From Azospirillum humicireducens (GTDB lineage: Bacteria > Pseudomonadota > Alphaproteobacteria > Azospirillales > Azospirillaceae): a DNA stretch of 56,727 bases. Positions within the stretch are counted from its first letter, which is position 1; every line of letters starts with the position of its first letter. The stretch lies in NCBI RefSeq assembly GCF_001639105.2, contig NZ_CP028906.1, forward strand, positions 86,120 through 142,846, read 5' to 3'. Below, in pieces: positions 1 to 7,602 of the stretch. The notes beneath the pieces are model-generated. The model did no database searches and had not been told where the DNA came from. It saw only the letters and a program-made list of their open reading frames with translations. The translations under genes and the position numbers were made by a program.

Positions 1-462
1 TGCTGGCGCAGCGGCCTCCGCAACGCCTTGCGCGATGCCAACTACGCGCCGCTGACCGACTGGGCACCGATCCTCACCCTGCCCGGCCTGCGCCTGGTCA
101 ACCTTCAATATGACGACTGCGAATCCGAACTCGCCGACGCCGAACGGCGCTTCGGCATCGCCATCCACCGCCCGCCGCTCGACCTGAGGAACGACCTTGA
201 CGGAGCCGCGGCCCTGACCGCAGCGCTGGACCTCGTGATCTCCGCCGGAACGTCGGTGGCGGAGATGGCGGGCGCGCTGGGAGTGCCGGTCTGGCGGATC
301 GGCCCGGCGGGGGACTGGACGGCGATGGGCACCGGCTGCCGGCCCTGGTATCCGTCGATGCGGCTGTTCGGGCCGCGACCGGGCGGGACGCTCGGCGACG
401 CGCTGGGCGCCGCCGGGCGTGCCCTTGTCAGCCTCAGAACGCGGGAACGACGGCGTTCTTGA
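1..462 (+). CDS. C-terminal part of a TPR-type glycosyltransferase-like protein (5' truncated by window)
   Basis: The frame is open from the first base, so the gene begins upstream of the window. The visible 153 residues have the pattern seen at the C-terminus of TPR/O-GlcNAc-transferase-like proteins of alphaproteobacteria, often found near flagellar or polysaccharide genes: a VNLQYDDC segment, a DLRNDLDG segment, then LDLVISAGTSVAEMAGALG followed by W and WYP residues. The last part resembles the nucleotide-sugar binding end of GT41/GT9-like folds. The acceptor is unknown. Its last 29 bases overlap the 3' end of the convergent metQ gene, which is compact but not unusual. Family assignment is moderately sure; the substrate cannot be inferred. 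Confidence 0.6.
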   Translation, partial: CWRSGLRNALRDANYAPLTDWAPILTLPGLRLVNLQYDDCESELADAERRFGIAIHRPPLDLRNDLDGAAALTAALDLVISAGTSVAEMAGALGVPVWRIGPAGDWTAMGTGCRPWYPSMRLFGPRPGGTLGDALGAAGRALVSLRTRERRRS

Positions 463-1225
463 ACTTGGTGAGGATGAACTCCTTCACCTCGGCGCTGTTG
501 TAGGCCTTCACCAGCTTGGCGACCCAGGGCTTGTCCTTGTCGGCCTTGCGGACGGCGATGACGTTGGCATAGGGGCTGTCGGCCGACTCGCGGGCGATGG
601 CGTCCTTGACCGGGTCGATGCCGGCTTCCAGCGCAAAGTTGGTGTTGATGGCGGCGGCGGTCACGTCGTCCAGCGAGCGCGGCAGCTGGGCGGCGTCCAG
701 CTCGACGATCTCCAGCTTCTTCGGGTTCTCGACGATGTCGATGGGCGAGGCCTTCAGGGTGCCGCCGTCCTTCAGCTTGATCAGCCCCTTGGCCTGGAGC
801 AGCAGCAGGACGCGGCCGCCGTTGGTCGGGTCGTTGGGGATGGCGAACTTGGCGCCCGTCGGCAGCTCCTCCAGGCTCTTCACCTTCTTGGAGTAGATGC
901 CGATGGGATAGACCACCGTCTTGCCGACGCTGACCAGATCGAAGCCGCGATCCTTGATCTGGTTGTCCAGATAGGGCTGGTGCTGGAAGCTGTTGGCATC
1001 GAGATCGCCGCCGGCCAGCGCCTGGTTGGGGATGACGTAGTCGGTGAATTCCAGGATCTGGATGTCCAGCCCGTCCTTGGCGGCGATGGGCTTCACCGCT
1101 TCCAGGATCTGGGCATGCGGACCGGCGGTGACGCCGACCTTGATGGTCTCGGCGGAAGCGCCAAGCGCGATGGCCATGGTGGCGGCGCCGGCCAGCAGCG
1201 AAGCCAGCGAACGGAAGCGCAGCAT
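434..1225 (-). CDS. metQ: MetQ-type methionine ABC transporter substrate-binding protein (second copy)
   Basis: Periplasmic binding protein of the NlpA/MetQ family, which captures methionine (D- or L-) and hands it to MetNI. The N-terminus is a Sec signal peptide ending near ALGASA; there is no lipobox cysteine, so the protein should be soluble rather than lipid-anchored. Family landmarks are KVGVTAGPHAQILE at the start of the mature protein, then LDANSFQHQPYLDNQ and FAIPNDPTNGGRVL. I chose the ATG at 1225 because GAGGAG lies 8 bases upstream; the GTG at 1234 would overlap that site. It is the last gene of metQ-metN-metI-metQ, 26 bases after metI. A paralogue opens the same operon. Confidence 0.93.
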   Translation of the reverse strand: MLRFRSLASLLAGAATMAIALGASAETIKVGVTAGPHAQILEAVKPIAAKDGLDIQILEFTDYVIPNQALAGGDLDANSFQHQPYLDNQIKDRGFDLVSVGKTVVYPIGIYSKKVKSLEELPTGAKFAIPNDPTNGGRVLLLLQAKGLIKLKDGGTLKASPIDIVENPKKLEIVELDAAQLPRSLDDVTAAAINTNFALEAGIDPVKDAIARESADSPYANVIAVRKADKDKPWVAKLVKAYNSAEVKEFILTKFKNAVVPAF

Positions 1226-1251
1226 CTCGAACACTCCTCGGATTTTATGGG

Positions 1252-1920
1252 TCAGGATTTCAGATTGCGTTTGTTGACGCGGCGGGCGATCAGGTCGCCC
1301 GTCGATTGGACGATCTGCACCAGCACGATCAGCACGATCACCACCGCCAGCATCACCTCCGGCAGGAAGCGCTGATAGCCGTAGCGGATGCCGAGGTCGC
1401 CCAGGCCACCGCCGCCGACCGCGCCGACCATGGCGGAATAGCCGATCAGGCTGACCGCCGACAGGGTCAGGCCGGCGACGATGCCCGGCAACGCTTCCGG
1501 CAGCAGCACCTTGCGGATGATCTGGAACGGCGTGGCGCCCATCGCCTGCGCCGCCTCGACCAGACCGCGATCCACCTCGCGCACCGCATTCTCCACCACG
1601 CGGGCGATGAAGGGGGCGGCGGCGACGGTCAGCGGCACGATGGCGGCGTTTGTGCCGATGGAGGTGCCGGCGATCAGCCGGGTGAAGGGGATGATCGCCA
1701 CCACCAGGATGATGAAGGGGGTGGAGCGGGTCATGTTGACCACCGCCCCCATCACCTTGTTGAAGGCGAAGTTCTGCAGCAGCTCGCCCCGCCCGGTCAC
1801 GGCCAGCATCACGCCGATGGGCAGCCCGATCAGCGTCCCGATGGCGCCCGACACCGCCACCATGTGCAGCGTGTCGATCAGCCCCTTGATCAGCAGGTCA
1901 ATGATTTGCGGGGAGAGCAT
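1252..1920 (-). CDS. metI: Methionine ABC transporter permease MetI
   Basis: Inner-membrane permease of the MetNI-Q methionine importer, 222 residues, the usual size. It has about five hydrophobic segments and the EAA loop (EAAQAMGATPFQIIRK, about residues 140-155) that contacts the ATPase. Its start lies inside the 3' end of metN (23-base overlap), so the two are probably translationally coupled. The metQ copy follows directly, which supports one transcript for all four genes. Confidence 0.95.
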   Translation of the reverse strand: MLSPQIIDLLIKGLIDTLHMVAVSGAIGTLIGLPIGVMLAVTGRGELLQNFAFNKVMGAVVNMTRSTPFIILVVAIIPFTRLIAGTSIGTNAAIVPLTVAAAPFIARVVENAVREVDRGLVEAAQAMGATPFQIIRKVLLPEALPGIVAGLTLSAVSLIGYSAMVGAVGGGGLGDLGIRYGYQRFLPEVMLAVVIVLIVLVQIVQSTGDLIARRVNKRNLKS

Positions 1921-2953
1921 GGCCCAACACCTCGACGCCCAGATTGTTCTCTTTCACCAGCGCGATGGCGGCATCGACCTTGGCCGTGTCGCCCAGCGCC
2001 TCCACCACCAGCGTGCCGAAGGGCGCGCCCTGGATCTCGTCGATCTGGCCGTGCCAGATGTTCAGGTCCAGGTTCAGCTGGCGGCTGATGGCGCTGATGA
2101 CCGGGGTGGTCGCCTTCTCGCCGGTGAAGGTGATGCGCAGCACCGGGTTGCTCCCCAAGCCGGGCTGGGGCGCCAGCCGGTCGCGCAGGCTGTCGGGAAT
2201 CCCGCGGTTGATGACGGGATCGACGAAGCTGCGGGTGGTCGGGTGCTTCGGATGGGCGAAGATGTCGAAGACCGGCCCCTGTTCGATCACCCGGCCGTTC
2301 TCCATCACCGCCACCTTGTGGCAGATCTCCTTGATGACGGCGATCTCGTGGGTGATGAGGACGATGGTCAGGCCGAGCCGCCGGTTGATGTCGCCCAGCA
2401 GATGCAGGATCTGCGTCGTCGTCTCCGGATCGAGCGCGGAGGTCGCCTCGTCCGACAAAAGCACCTTCGGCTTGCTGGCGAGCGCGCGGGCGATGCCGAC
2501 GCGCTGTTTCTGCCCGCCCGACAGCTCCGCCGGGTAGCGGTTGCGCTTGTCGGCCAGCCCGACGAGGTCGAGCAGCGGCTCCACCGTCCGGCCGATCTCC
2601 GCCCTGGCCATGCCGGCCAGCTCCAGCGGCAGCGCCACATTGTCGAAGACGGTGCGCGAGGACAGCAGGTTGAAGTGCTGGAAGATCATGCCGATGGAAT
2701 GGCGGGCCTGCCGCAGCTCCGCTGCCGACAGGGTGGTCATCTCCACCCCGTCCACCGTGACGCTGCCCGAGGTCGGGCTTTCCAGCAGGTTGACCGTGCG
2801 CAGCAGGGTGGATTTGCCGGCGCCCGACCGGCCGATGATCCCGAAGACCTCGCCGCGGGCGATGGAGAGGTCGATGTCGGCCAGCGCATGGACCGGAGCC
2901 CCGCCGCCGCGGGCGGCGTAAGTCTTGTTAATGTTTGTTAGCGTTATCATCAT
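1898..2953 (-). CDS. metN: Methionine ABC transporter ATPase MetN
   Basis: ATPase of the methionine importer, 351 residues. Visible motifs are Walker A GRSGAGKST (about 41-49), the signature LSGGQKQR, Walker B VLLSDEATSALDP and a switch histidine in VLITHE. The C-terminal 80 residues match the NIL domain, which in MetN binds methionine and gives trans-inhibition of transport. The gene follows the first metQ by 41 bases and overlaps metI. Two adjacent ATG codons form the start; no strong Shine-Dalgarno is visible there. Confidence 0.95.
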   Translation of the reverse strand: MMITLTNINKTYAARGGGAPVHALADIDLSIARGEVFGIIGRSGAGKSTLLRTVNLLESPTSGSVTVDGVEMTTLSAAELRQARHSIGMIFQHFNLLSSRTVFDNVALPLELAGMARAEIGRTVEPLLDLVGLADKRNRYPAELSGGQKQRVGIARALASKPKVLLSDEATSALDPETTTQILHLLGDINRRLGLTIVLITHEIAVIKEICHKVAVMENGRVIEQGPVFDIFAHPKHPTTRSFVDPVINRGIPDSLRDRLAPQPGLGSNPVLRITFTGEKATTPVISAISRQLNLDLNIWHGQIDEIQGAPFGTLVVEALGDTAKVDAAIALVKENNLGVEVLGHALPANH

Positions 2954-2994
2954 TTATTCGGCAAAAGGGGACGTCCAGCGTCCCCCCAGCCCCC

Positions 2995-3774
2995 TCACCA
3001 AGTCGGAATGATGGAACCGTTGAAGCGCGTTTCGATAAACTGCCGCACTTCGGGCGAACGATACAGCGCAATGAAGCGCTTGATCGTCGGGTCTTCCATG
3101 CGATCCTTGCGGACCGCCCATACCAGGTTCCATTTGGACTGGTCATCCTCAAGCACCAGCGCCTTCTTCGGCTCCAGCCCGGCCAGCACGGCATAGTTGA
3201 GGGTGATGACCGACGCATCCACGTCGTCGAGCGAGCGCGGAAGCTGGGCGGCGTCCAGTTCCACCAGCTTGATGCCCTTCGGGTTCACAACGTCGGCGAT
3301 GGTGGTGTTCAGCCCGGCGCCCTCCTTCAGCCCGATCACGCCGGCCTTGGCCAGCAGGAACAGGGCGCGGGCGCCGTTGGTGGGATCGTTGGGGATCGAC
3401 ACCGACGCGCCCGGCTTCAGGTCGGCCAGCGCCTTCACCTTGCTGCTGTAGACGCCCATCGGCACCACGACGCTCTTGGCGACGGAGACGATGTCATAGC
3501 CACGCTGCTTGACCTGATTGTCGAGGAAGGGCTGGTGCTGGAAGTTGTTGGCGTCGATGTCGCCGGCCTGGAGCGCCGCGTTGGGCATGTTCCAGTCGGT
3601 GAACTCGATCACCTGCGCCTCGATGCCCTCCTTGGCGGCCAGCTTGGCGGTGAATTCCAGGATCTCGCCATAGGGGCCGGCCGACACGCCCAGCTTCAGC
3701 GGAGCGGCGAAAGCGGAGGTGGCGGCGGTCAGCAGGCCGGCGGCGACGGCCACCGACATCAGGATGCGCTTCAT
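2995..3774 (-). CDS. metQ: MetQ-type methionine ABC transporter substrate-binding protein (first copy)
   Basis: NlpA/MetQ-family binding protein of 259 residues with a clean signal peptide (cleavage near TSAFA) and no lipobox. The core follows the family: KLGVSAGPYGEILEF, IDANNFQHQPFLDNQ, SIPNDPTNGARALFL. A good ribosome site (GAGGAAAG) precedes the ATG. It is similar to the distal copy over its whole length yet clearly diverged, so the two may differ in affinity or stereochemistry (inference). It lies 73 bases after a 66-aa gene, and the group is downstream of a candidate SAM-II riboswitch, as expected for methionine uptake. Confidence 0.93.
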   Translation of the reverse strand: MKRILMSVAVAAGLLTAATSAFAAPLKLGVSAGPYGEILEFTAKLAAKEGIEAQVIEFTDWNMPNAALQAGDIDANNFQHQPFLDNQVKQRGYDIVSVAKSVVVPMGVYSSKVKALADLKPGASVSIPNDPTNGARALFLLAKAGVIGLKEGAGLNTTIADVVNPKGIKLVELDAAQLPRSLDDVDASVITLNYAVLAGLEPKKALVLEDDQSKWNLVWAVRKDRMEDPTIKRFIALYRSPEVRQFIETRFNGSIIPTW

Positions 3775-3847
3775 CGGGACTTTCCTCAGGATTGTTCAGC
3801 AGCGGGCTATTGGGGCGGGTTTCTTGGCGGCGGGCTTTTATCGGGGG

Positions 3848-4048
3848 TCAGCGGCGCCGCGTGTCGGGCAGCCGGCTGTAATGCTGGTGGGCGGCGCGCT
3901 GGGCCTGTCCGACATTGCGGAAGACGCGGCGGTCGAGATCGCGGAAAGCCCAATCGGACACGAAGAAGGTGAAGCCGCCGCGCTCGGCGACGACGATGCC
4001 GGCGGACCGGCCCTGCACTTCGATGGCGTAGGCGTTGGCGTGGGACAT
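3848..4048 (-). CDS. Small conserved-looking protein of unknown function (66 aa)
   Basis: I do not recognise this family. The ATG at 4048 is preceded by GGGGAG at good spacing; the longer reading frame upstream has no ribosome site. The protein has no signal peptide or membrane segment and is rich in arginine and histidine near the C-terminus (HYSRLPDTRRR). A hydrophobic core (GRSAGIVVAERGGFTFFVSD) followed by a helix looks like a compact alpha/beta fold. It lies between the SAM-II-like leader and metQ in the same direction, so co-regulation with methionine uptake is likely. Confidence 0.6.
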   Translation of the reverse strand: MSHANAYAIEVQGRSAGIVVAERGGFTFFVSDWAFRDLDRRVFRNVGQAQRAAHQHYSRLPDTRRR

Positions 4049-4164
4049 GGCGGACTGCTCCCCTGTCGCGCGGCTGGCCCCCGGCAAGGCGGGGCCGCGG
4101 CGCAGATGCGTTCTTCGGGACTGGCGGATGTGCGGAATGGGCGCTGTGTTTCAGGGCCGCAAGG

Positions 4165-4251
4165 TCAGCGACAACACAGGCCCGAGCGCATCATGCAGGC
4201 CGGGAAAGCGGTCCGAAGCACGGATGGGGGAGCGGAAACTCGCGAAATCAT
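4165..4251 (-). CDS. Possible 28-codon leader ORF downstream of the SAM-II-like element
   Basis: An ATG at 4251 lies eight bases after a strong AAGGAG and opens a 28-codon frame ending in TGA at 4165. It is the first start codon after the riboswitch candidate, about 45 bases from its 3' edge. It contains several Cys and Met codons. It may be a translated leader, the remnant of a longer gene, or chance; no homologue is recognised. Confidence 0.3.
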   Translation of the reverse strand: MISRVSAPPSVLRTAFPACMMRSGLCCR

Positions 4252-4292
4252 TCCGGTCTCTCCTTCTTGAAGAGGTCCACGACCGGTATCGT

Positions 4293-4348
4293 GGCGCTTT
4301 AGCGTTTGGTGACGCGGCGCAAGCTGCAGAAGTCAAATTGCCGCGGGA
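4293..4348 (-). promoter_or_regulatory. Candidate SAM-II (metA-type) riboswitch
   Basis: On the minus strand a P1 helix pairs CGCGGC (4345-4340) with GCCGCG (4318-4313). The first loop carries AATTTG and GCTTGC, close to the conserved GATTTG and GCTTGCA of SAM-II. The distal element GCTAAA (4303-4298) matches the SAM-II pseudoknot strand exactly. SAM-II is an alphaproteobacterial S-adenosylmethionine sensor found ahead of methionine genes, and this one precedes the met transporter operon. Some loop bases deviate, so I call it a candidate. Confidence 0.65.
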
Positions 4349-4375
4349 TGCCCCGGTGGGGCGTCCATGGATTTT

Positions 4376-4404
4376 TATCTACTCCTTCGATGGAGTTTGG
4401 TCAA
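4376..4404 (-). promoter_or_regulatory. Probable promoter of the methionine transport operon
   Basis: TTGACC (4404-4399) and TAGATA (4381-4376) on the minus strand are separated by 17 bases, a good sigma-70 spacing. Transcription would start just ahead of the riboswitch candidate. A GTTTG/CAAAC inverted pair overlaps the -35 region. Confidence 0.45.
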
Positions 4405-4425
4405 ACCAATTTTTTGGTTTTGTGT

Positions 4426-4440
4426 GAAATTCAGAATTTC
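4426..4440. promoter_or_regulatory. Perfect 15-bp palindrome between the met and his transcription units
   Basis: GAAATTC-A-GAATTTC is a perfect inverted repeat in the AT-rich space between the divergent methionine and hisG units. It could be a regulator site serving either side. No known consensus was recognised. The rest of 4405-4572 holds the hisG leader and no other clear element. Confidence 0.25.
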
Positions 4441-4572
4441 GCCTAATTCTCCCGTTAAATTTCACGGACGCGACAGTGACAGGTGACGGGCGCGCGGAAT
4501 GTGCTATCTATCGCGGCGATGGTTCATCCGGGGCCCACATACCGCCCCGGCGAGCGAAGCGAGGAGAGTGTT

Positions 4573-5289
4573 TTGTCCGCCGATCCCAGTCTCCAAGGGG
4601 TGACGGCCGCCACGGTGGCCGCACCGGTCGACGACCAGCTGGTGCTGGCCCTGCCCAAGGGCCGCATCCTGAAGGAGCTGCGCCCGCTGCTGTCCCATGC
4701 CGGCATCCATCCGGAACCGGCCTTCGACGACGACAAGAGCCGGCTTCTGCGCTTCGCCACCAATGTGCCGAACCTCAGCATCATCCGCGTCCGCTCCTTC
4801 GACGTGGCGACCTTCGTCGCCTTCGGTGCCGCCCATCTCGGCGTGGCCGGCAACGACGTGCTGATGGAGTTCGACTATCCGGAGATCTATGCTCCGCTCG
4901 ACCTCGGCATCGGCGCCTGCCGGCTGTCGGTCGCCGAGCCGGTGGAGATGATGGAGGGCGACGATCCGTCGCGCTGGAGCCATGTGCGCGTCGCCACCAA
5001 ATATCCGGAGGTGACCAAGCGCCACTTCGCCGCCCGCGGCGTCCAGGCCGAATGCGTCAAGCTGAACGGCGCGATGGAACTGGCGCCGACGCTCGGCCTG
5101 TGCCGCCGCATCGTCGATCTGGTCTCGACCGGTTCGACCTTGAAGGCCAACGGGCTGGTGGAGGTGGAGCATATCGCCGACGTCACCTCGCGCCTGATCG
5201 TCAACCGCGCCGCCTTCAAGACGCGGACGGCCGAGATTTCTCAGTGGATCGACAAGTTCCGGGAGGCGGTGAATGCCCGTCAGGCTTGA
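4573..5289 (+). CDS. hisG: ATP phosphoribosyltransferase, short form (HisG)
   Basis: First enzyme of histidine synthesis: ATP plus PRPP gives phosphoribosyl-ATP. The core begins LVLALPKGRILKELRPLL, and the PRPP-binding loop is DLVSTGSTLKANGL. The protein lacks the C-terminal ACT-like regulatory domain, so it is the short form that needs HisZ as partner (HisZ is not in this window). I place the start at the TTG at 4573 because GAGGAG sits six bases upstream; in-frame starts at 4483 and 4519 would add residues without family resemblance. It overlaps hisD by 17 bases. Length would be 238 residues. Confidence 0.93.
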   Translation: MSADPSLQGVTAATVAAPVDDQLVLALPKGRILKELRPLLSHAGIHPEPAFDDDKSRLLRFATNVPNLSIIRVRSFDVATFVAFGAAHLGVAGNDVLMEFDYPEIYAPLDLGIGACRLSVAEPVEMMEGDDPSRWSHVRVATKYPEVTKRHFAARGVQAECVKLNGAMELAPTLGLCRRIVDLVSTGSTLKANGLVEVEHIADVTSRLIVNRAAFKTRTAEISQWIDKFREAVNARQA

Positions 5290-6577
5290 TATTCGCGACG
5301 CGGACTTCGCCGCCGGCTTCGAGGCGCTGCTGCACGCCAAGCGCGAGGCCAGCGAGGACGTCCAGACGCTGGTCGCCGGGGTGATCGAGCAGGTGCGCAG
5401 CCGCGGCGACGCGGCGCTCATCGACTACACCGCCCGCTGGGACCGCCAGACCCTGACCACCGACACGCTCCGCATCGGCCGTGACGAGATCGACGCCGCC
5501 ACCGCGAAATGCTCGGCCGAGACGCTGGAGGCGCTCGACCTCGCCGCCGCGCGGATCGAGGCGTTCCACCGCCGCCAGATCCCGGAGGTCACCGACTACC
5601 GCGACGCCGCCGGGGTTCGGCTGGGCGCCCGCTGGACGGCGGTCGGCGCCGTCGGCCTGTATGTGCCGGGCGGCACCGCCTCCTACCCGTCCTCGGTGCT
5701 GATGAACGCCCTGCCGGCCAAGGTGGCGGGCGTGGAGCGCGTCGTCATGGTGGTGCCGACACCGGACGGGGCGATCAACCCGCTGGTGCTGGCCGCCGCC
5801 AAGCGCTGCGGCATCGACGAGATCTACCGCATCGGCGGCGCCCAGGCGGTCGCGGCGCTGGCCCACGGCACGGCGACGATCCGGCCGGTCGACAAGATCG
5901 TCGGCCCCGGCAACGCCTTCGTCGCCGCCGCCAAGCGGCAGGTCTACGGCCTCGTCGGCATCGACAGCATCGCCGGCCCGTCGGAAATCCTGGTGGTGGC
6001 CGATGGCAGGAACGATCCGGCCTGGATCGCCATGGATCTGCTGTCGCAGGCCGAACACGACACCTCGGCCCAGTCGATCCTGATCACCGACGACGCCACC
6101 TTCGCCGATGCGGTGGCGGCGGCGGTGGACAAGCATCTGGAGACGCTGCCGCGCAGCTCGATCGCCGGTGAAAGCTGGCGCGAGCATGGCGCCATCGTCC
6201 TGGTCGGCGACCTGATGGCCGACGCCCCCGCCCTGGTCGACCGGCTGGCGCCGGAGCATCTGGAGCTGGCGGTGGAGGATCCGGACGCGCTGGCCGCACG
6301 GATCCGCAATGCCGGCGCCATCTTCCTCGGCCGCTACACGCCGGAGGCCATCGGCGACTATGTCGCCGGGCCGAACCATGTGCTGCCGACGGCGCGCAGC
6401 GCCCGCTTCTCCTCCGGCCTCAACGTGCTGGATTTCATGAAGCGGACGACCTTCGTCGCCTGCGACGCCGACAGCCTGCGGGCCATCGGCCCGGCGGCGG
6501 TGACGCTGGCGATGGCCGAGGGGCTGGAGGCGCATGCGCGCTCCGTCGCCCAGCGGCTGCCAAACTATAAAGAGTAA
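5273..6577 (+). CDS. hisD: Histidinol dehydrogenase HisD
   Basis: Catalyses the last two steps of histidine synthesis, oxidising L-histidinol to L-histidine with two NAD+. At 434 residues it is full length. Zinc-site and catalytic landmarks are visible: SIAGPSEILVVAD, LSQAEHDTSAQ, LAPEHLEL and DYVAGPNHVLPT. Its start lies inside hisG, so translation is probably coupled. A UPF0262 gene follows after 38 bases. Confidence 0.97.
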   Translation: MPVRLDIRDADFAAGFEALLHAKREASEDVQTLVAGVIEQVRSRGDAALIDYTARWDRQTLTTDTLRIGRDEIDAATAKCSAETLEALDLAAARIEAFHRRQIPEVTDYRDAAGVRLGARWTAVGAVGLYVPGGTASYPSSVLMNALPAKVAGVERVVMVVPTPDGAINPLVLAAAKRCGIDEIYRIGGAQAVAALAHGTATIRPVDKIVGPGNAFVAAAKRQVYGLVGIDSIAGPSEILVVADGRNDPAWIAMDLLSQAEHDTSAQSILITDDATFADAVAAAVDKHLETLPRSSIAGESWREHGAIVLVGDLMADAPALVDRLAPEHLELAVEDPDALAARIRNAGAIFLGRYTPEAIGDYVAGPNHVLPTARSARFSSGLNVLDFMKRTTFVACDADSLRAIGPAAVTLAMAEGLEAHARSVAQRLPNYKE

Positions 6578-6615
6578 GTTCTACAAAGACTGAAGAAAGA
6601 ACGGGGAGGCGGGGC

Positions 6616-7101
6616 GTGACGACGGCGAAGAGCAAGCGGCGCATCACCCATGTGACGCTCGACGAGCGGAGTGTCGTCCGCCACAAGCCGGAGGTCGAGC
6701 ATGAGCGCGCTGTCGCCATCTTCGACCTGCTGGAGGACAACGAGTTCTGTCCCTGCGAGTTCGCGGAGGACGGGCCGTACCACCTGCACCTGTCGATCGA
6801 GGACAACCGGCTGGTCTTCGACATCCGGCGCGAGGACAACAGCGAACTCGACCGGCTGATGCTTCCCATCACCGGCTTCCGGTCGATCGTCCGCGACTAT
6901 TTCCTGATCTGCGAGAGCTATTACGCCGCCATCAAGCGGTCGACGCCCTCGCAGATCGAAGCCATCGACATGGGCCGCCGCGGCCTGCACAACGAGGGGT
7001 CGGAGATGCTGCGCGAACGGCTGTCCGGGAAAGTGGAGATGGACCTGCAGACCGCGCGCCGGCTGTTCACGCTGATCTGCGTCCTGCACATTCGCGGCTG
7101 A
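6616..7101 (+). CDS. UPF0262 family protein
   Basis: Matches UPF0262, an alphaproteobacterial family of unknown function that sits next to hisD in many genomes. Family-like stretches are RITHVTLDE, HERAVAIFDLLEDN, YHLHLSIEDNRLVFDI and YFLICESYY. The start is GTG with GGGGAGG upstream. No signal peptide or membrane segment is seen, so it should be cytosolic. Position in the hisG-hisD-UPF0262-phosphatase string is the usual one; function is not known. Confidence 0.9.
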   Translation: MTTAKSKRRITHVTLDERSVVRHKPEVEHERAVAIFDLLEDNEFCPCEFAEDGPYHLHLSIEDNRLVFDIRREDNSELDRLMLPITGFRSIVRDYFLICESYYAAIKRSTPSQIEAIDMGRRGLHNEGSEMLRERLSGKVEMDLQTARRLFTLICVLHIRG

Positions 7102-7116
7102 CGGACCGGGCGGCGC

Positions 7117-7590
7117 ATGGCCATGGCGGCGACCCCGGTTCCCACCCCCCTGCCGGTGACGAGCGTCCTGTTCGCCTGCACCTACAACATGATCCGTTCG
7201 CCGATGGCGGCGGCGATGATGCGCCATTACCACGGCGCGCGCGTCTATGTGGATTCGGTCGGCGTCCGCGAGGGCGACGAGGTCGATCCCTTCGCCGTCG
7301 CGGTGATGGAGGAGATCGGCATCGACCTGTCCAAGCACCGCTGCCGCACCTTCGAGGATCTGGAAGACACCAATTTCGACCTGATCGTCTCGCTGTCACC
7401 CGAGGCGCAGCACCGCGCCATCGAGATGACGCGCACCATGGCCTGCGACGTGGAGTTCTGGAACACCTTCGACCCCACCCTGGTCGACGGCACCCGCGAC
7501 GCCATGCTGGAGGCCTACCGTCTTGTCCGCGACGGCCTGCTGGCCAAGGTCAAGCAGCGCTTCCCCCTGACCCGCGGGCCGACGGTTTAA
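7117..7590 (+). CDS. Low-molecular-weight phosphatase / arsenate-reductase-like protein
   Basis: LMW protein-tyrosine-phosphatase fold. The phosphate loop is CTYNMIRSP, i.e. C(X5)R-S, at the N-terminus after SVLFA. A DLSKHRCRTFEDL segment follows the family pattern. In alphaproteobacteria this gene normally lies between UPF0262 and infA. Here infA is 5.3 kb further on, so about 5 kb of other genes has been placed in between (inference). The substrate, protein or small molecule, is unknown; the name arsenate reductase should not be taken literally. Confidence 0.85.
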   Translation: MAMAATPVPTPLPVTSVLFACTYNMIRSPMAAAMMRHYHGARVYVDSVGVREGDEVDPFAVAVMEEIGIDLSKHRCRTFEDLEDTNFDLIVSLSPEAQHRAIEMTRTMACDVEFWNTFDPTLVDGTRDAMLEAYRLVRDGLLAKVKQRFPLTRGPTV

Positions 7591-7602
7591 CGGCTCGGCG
7601 GG

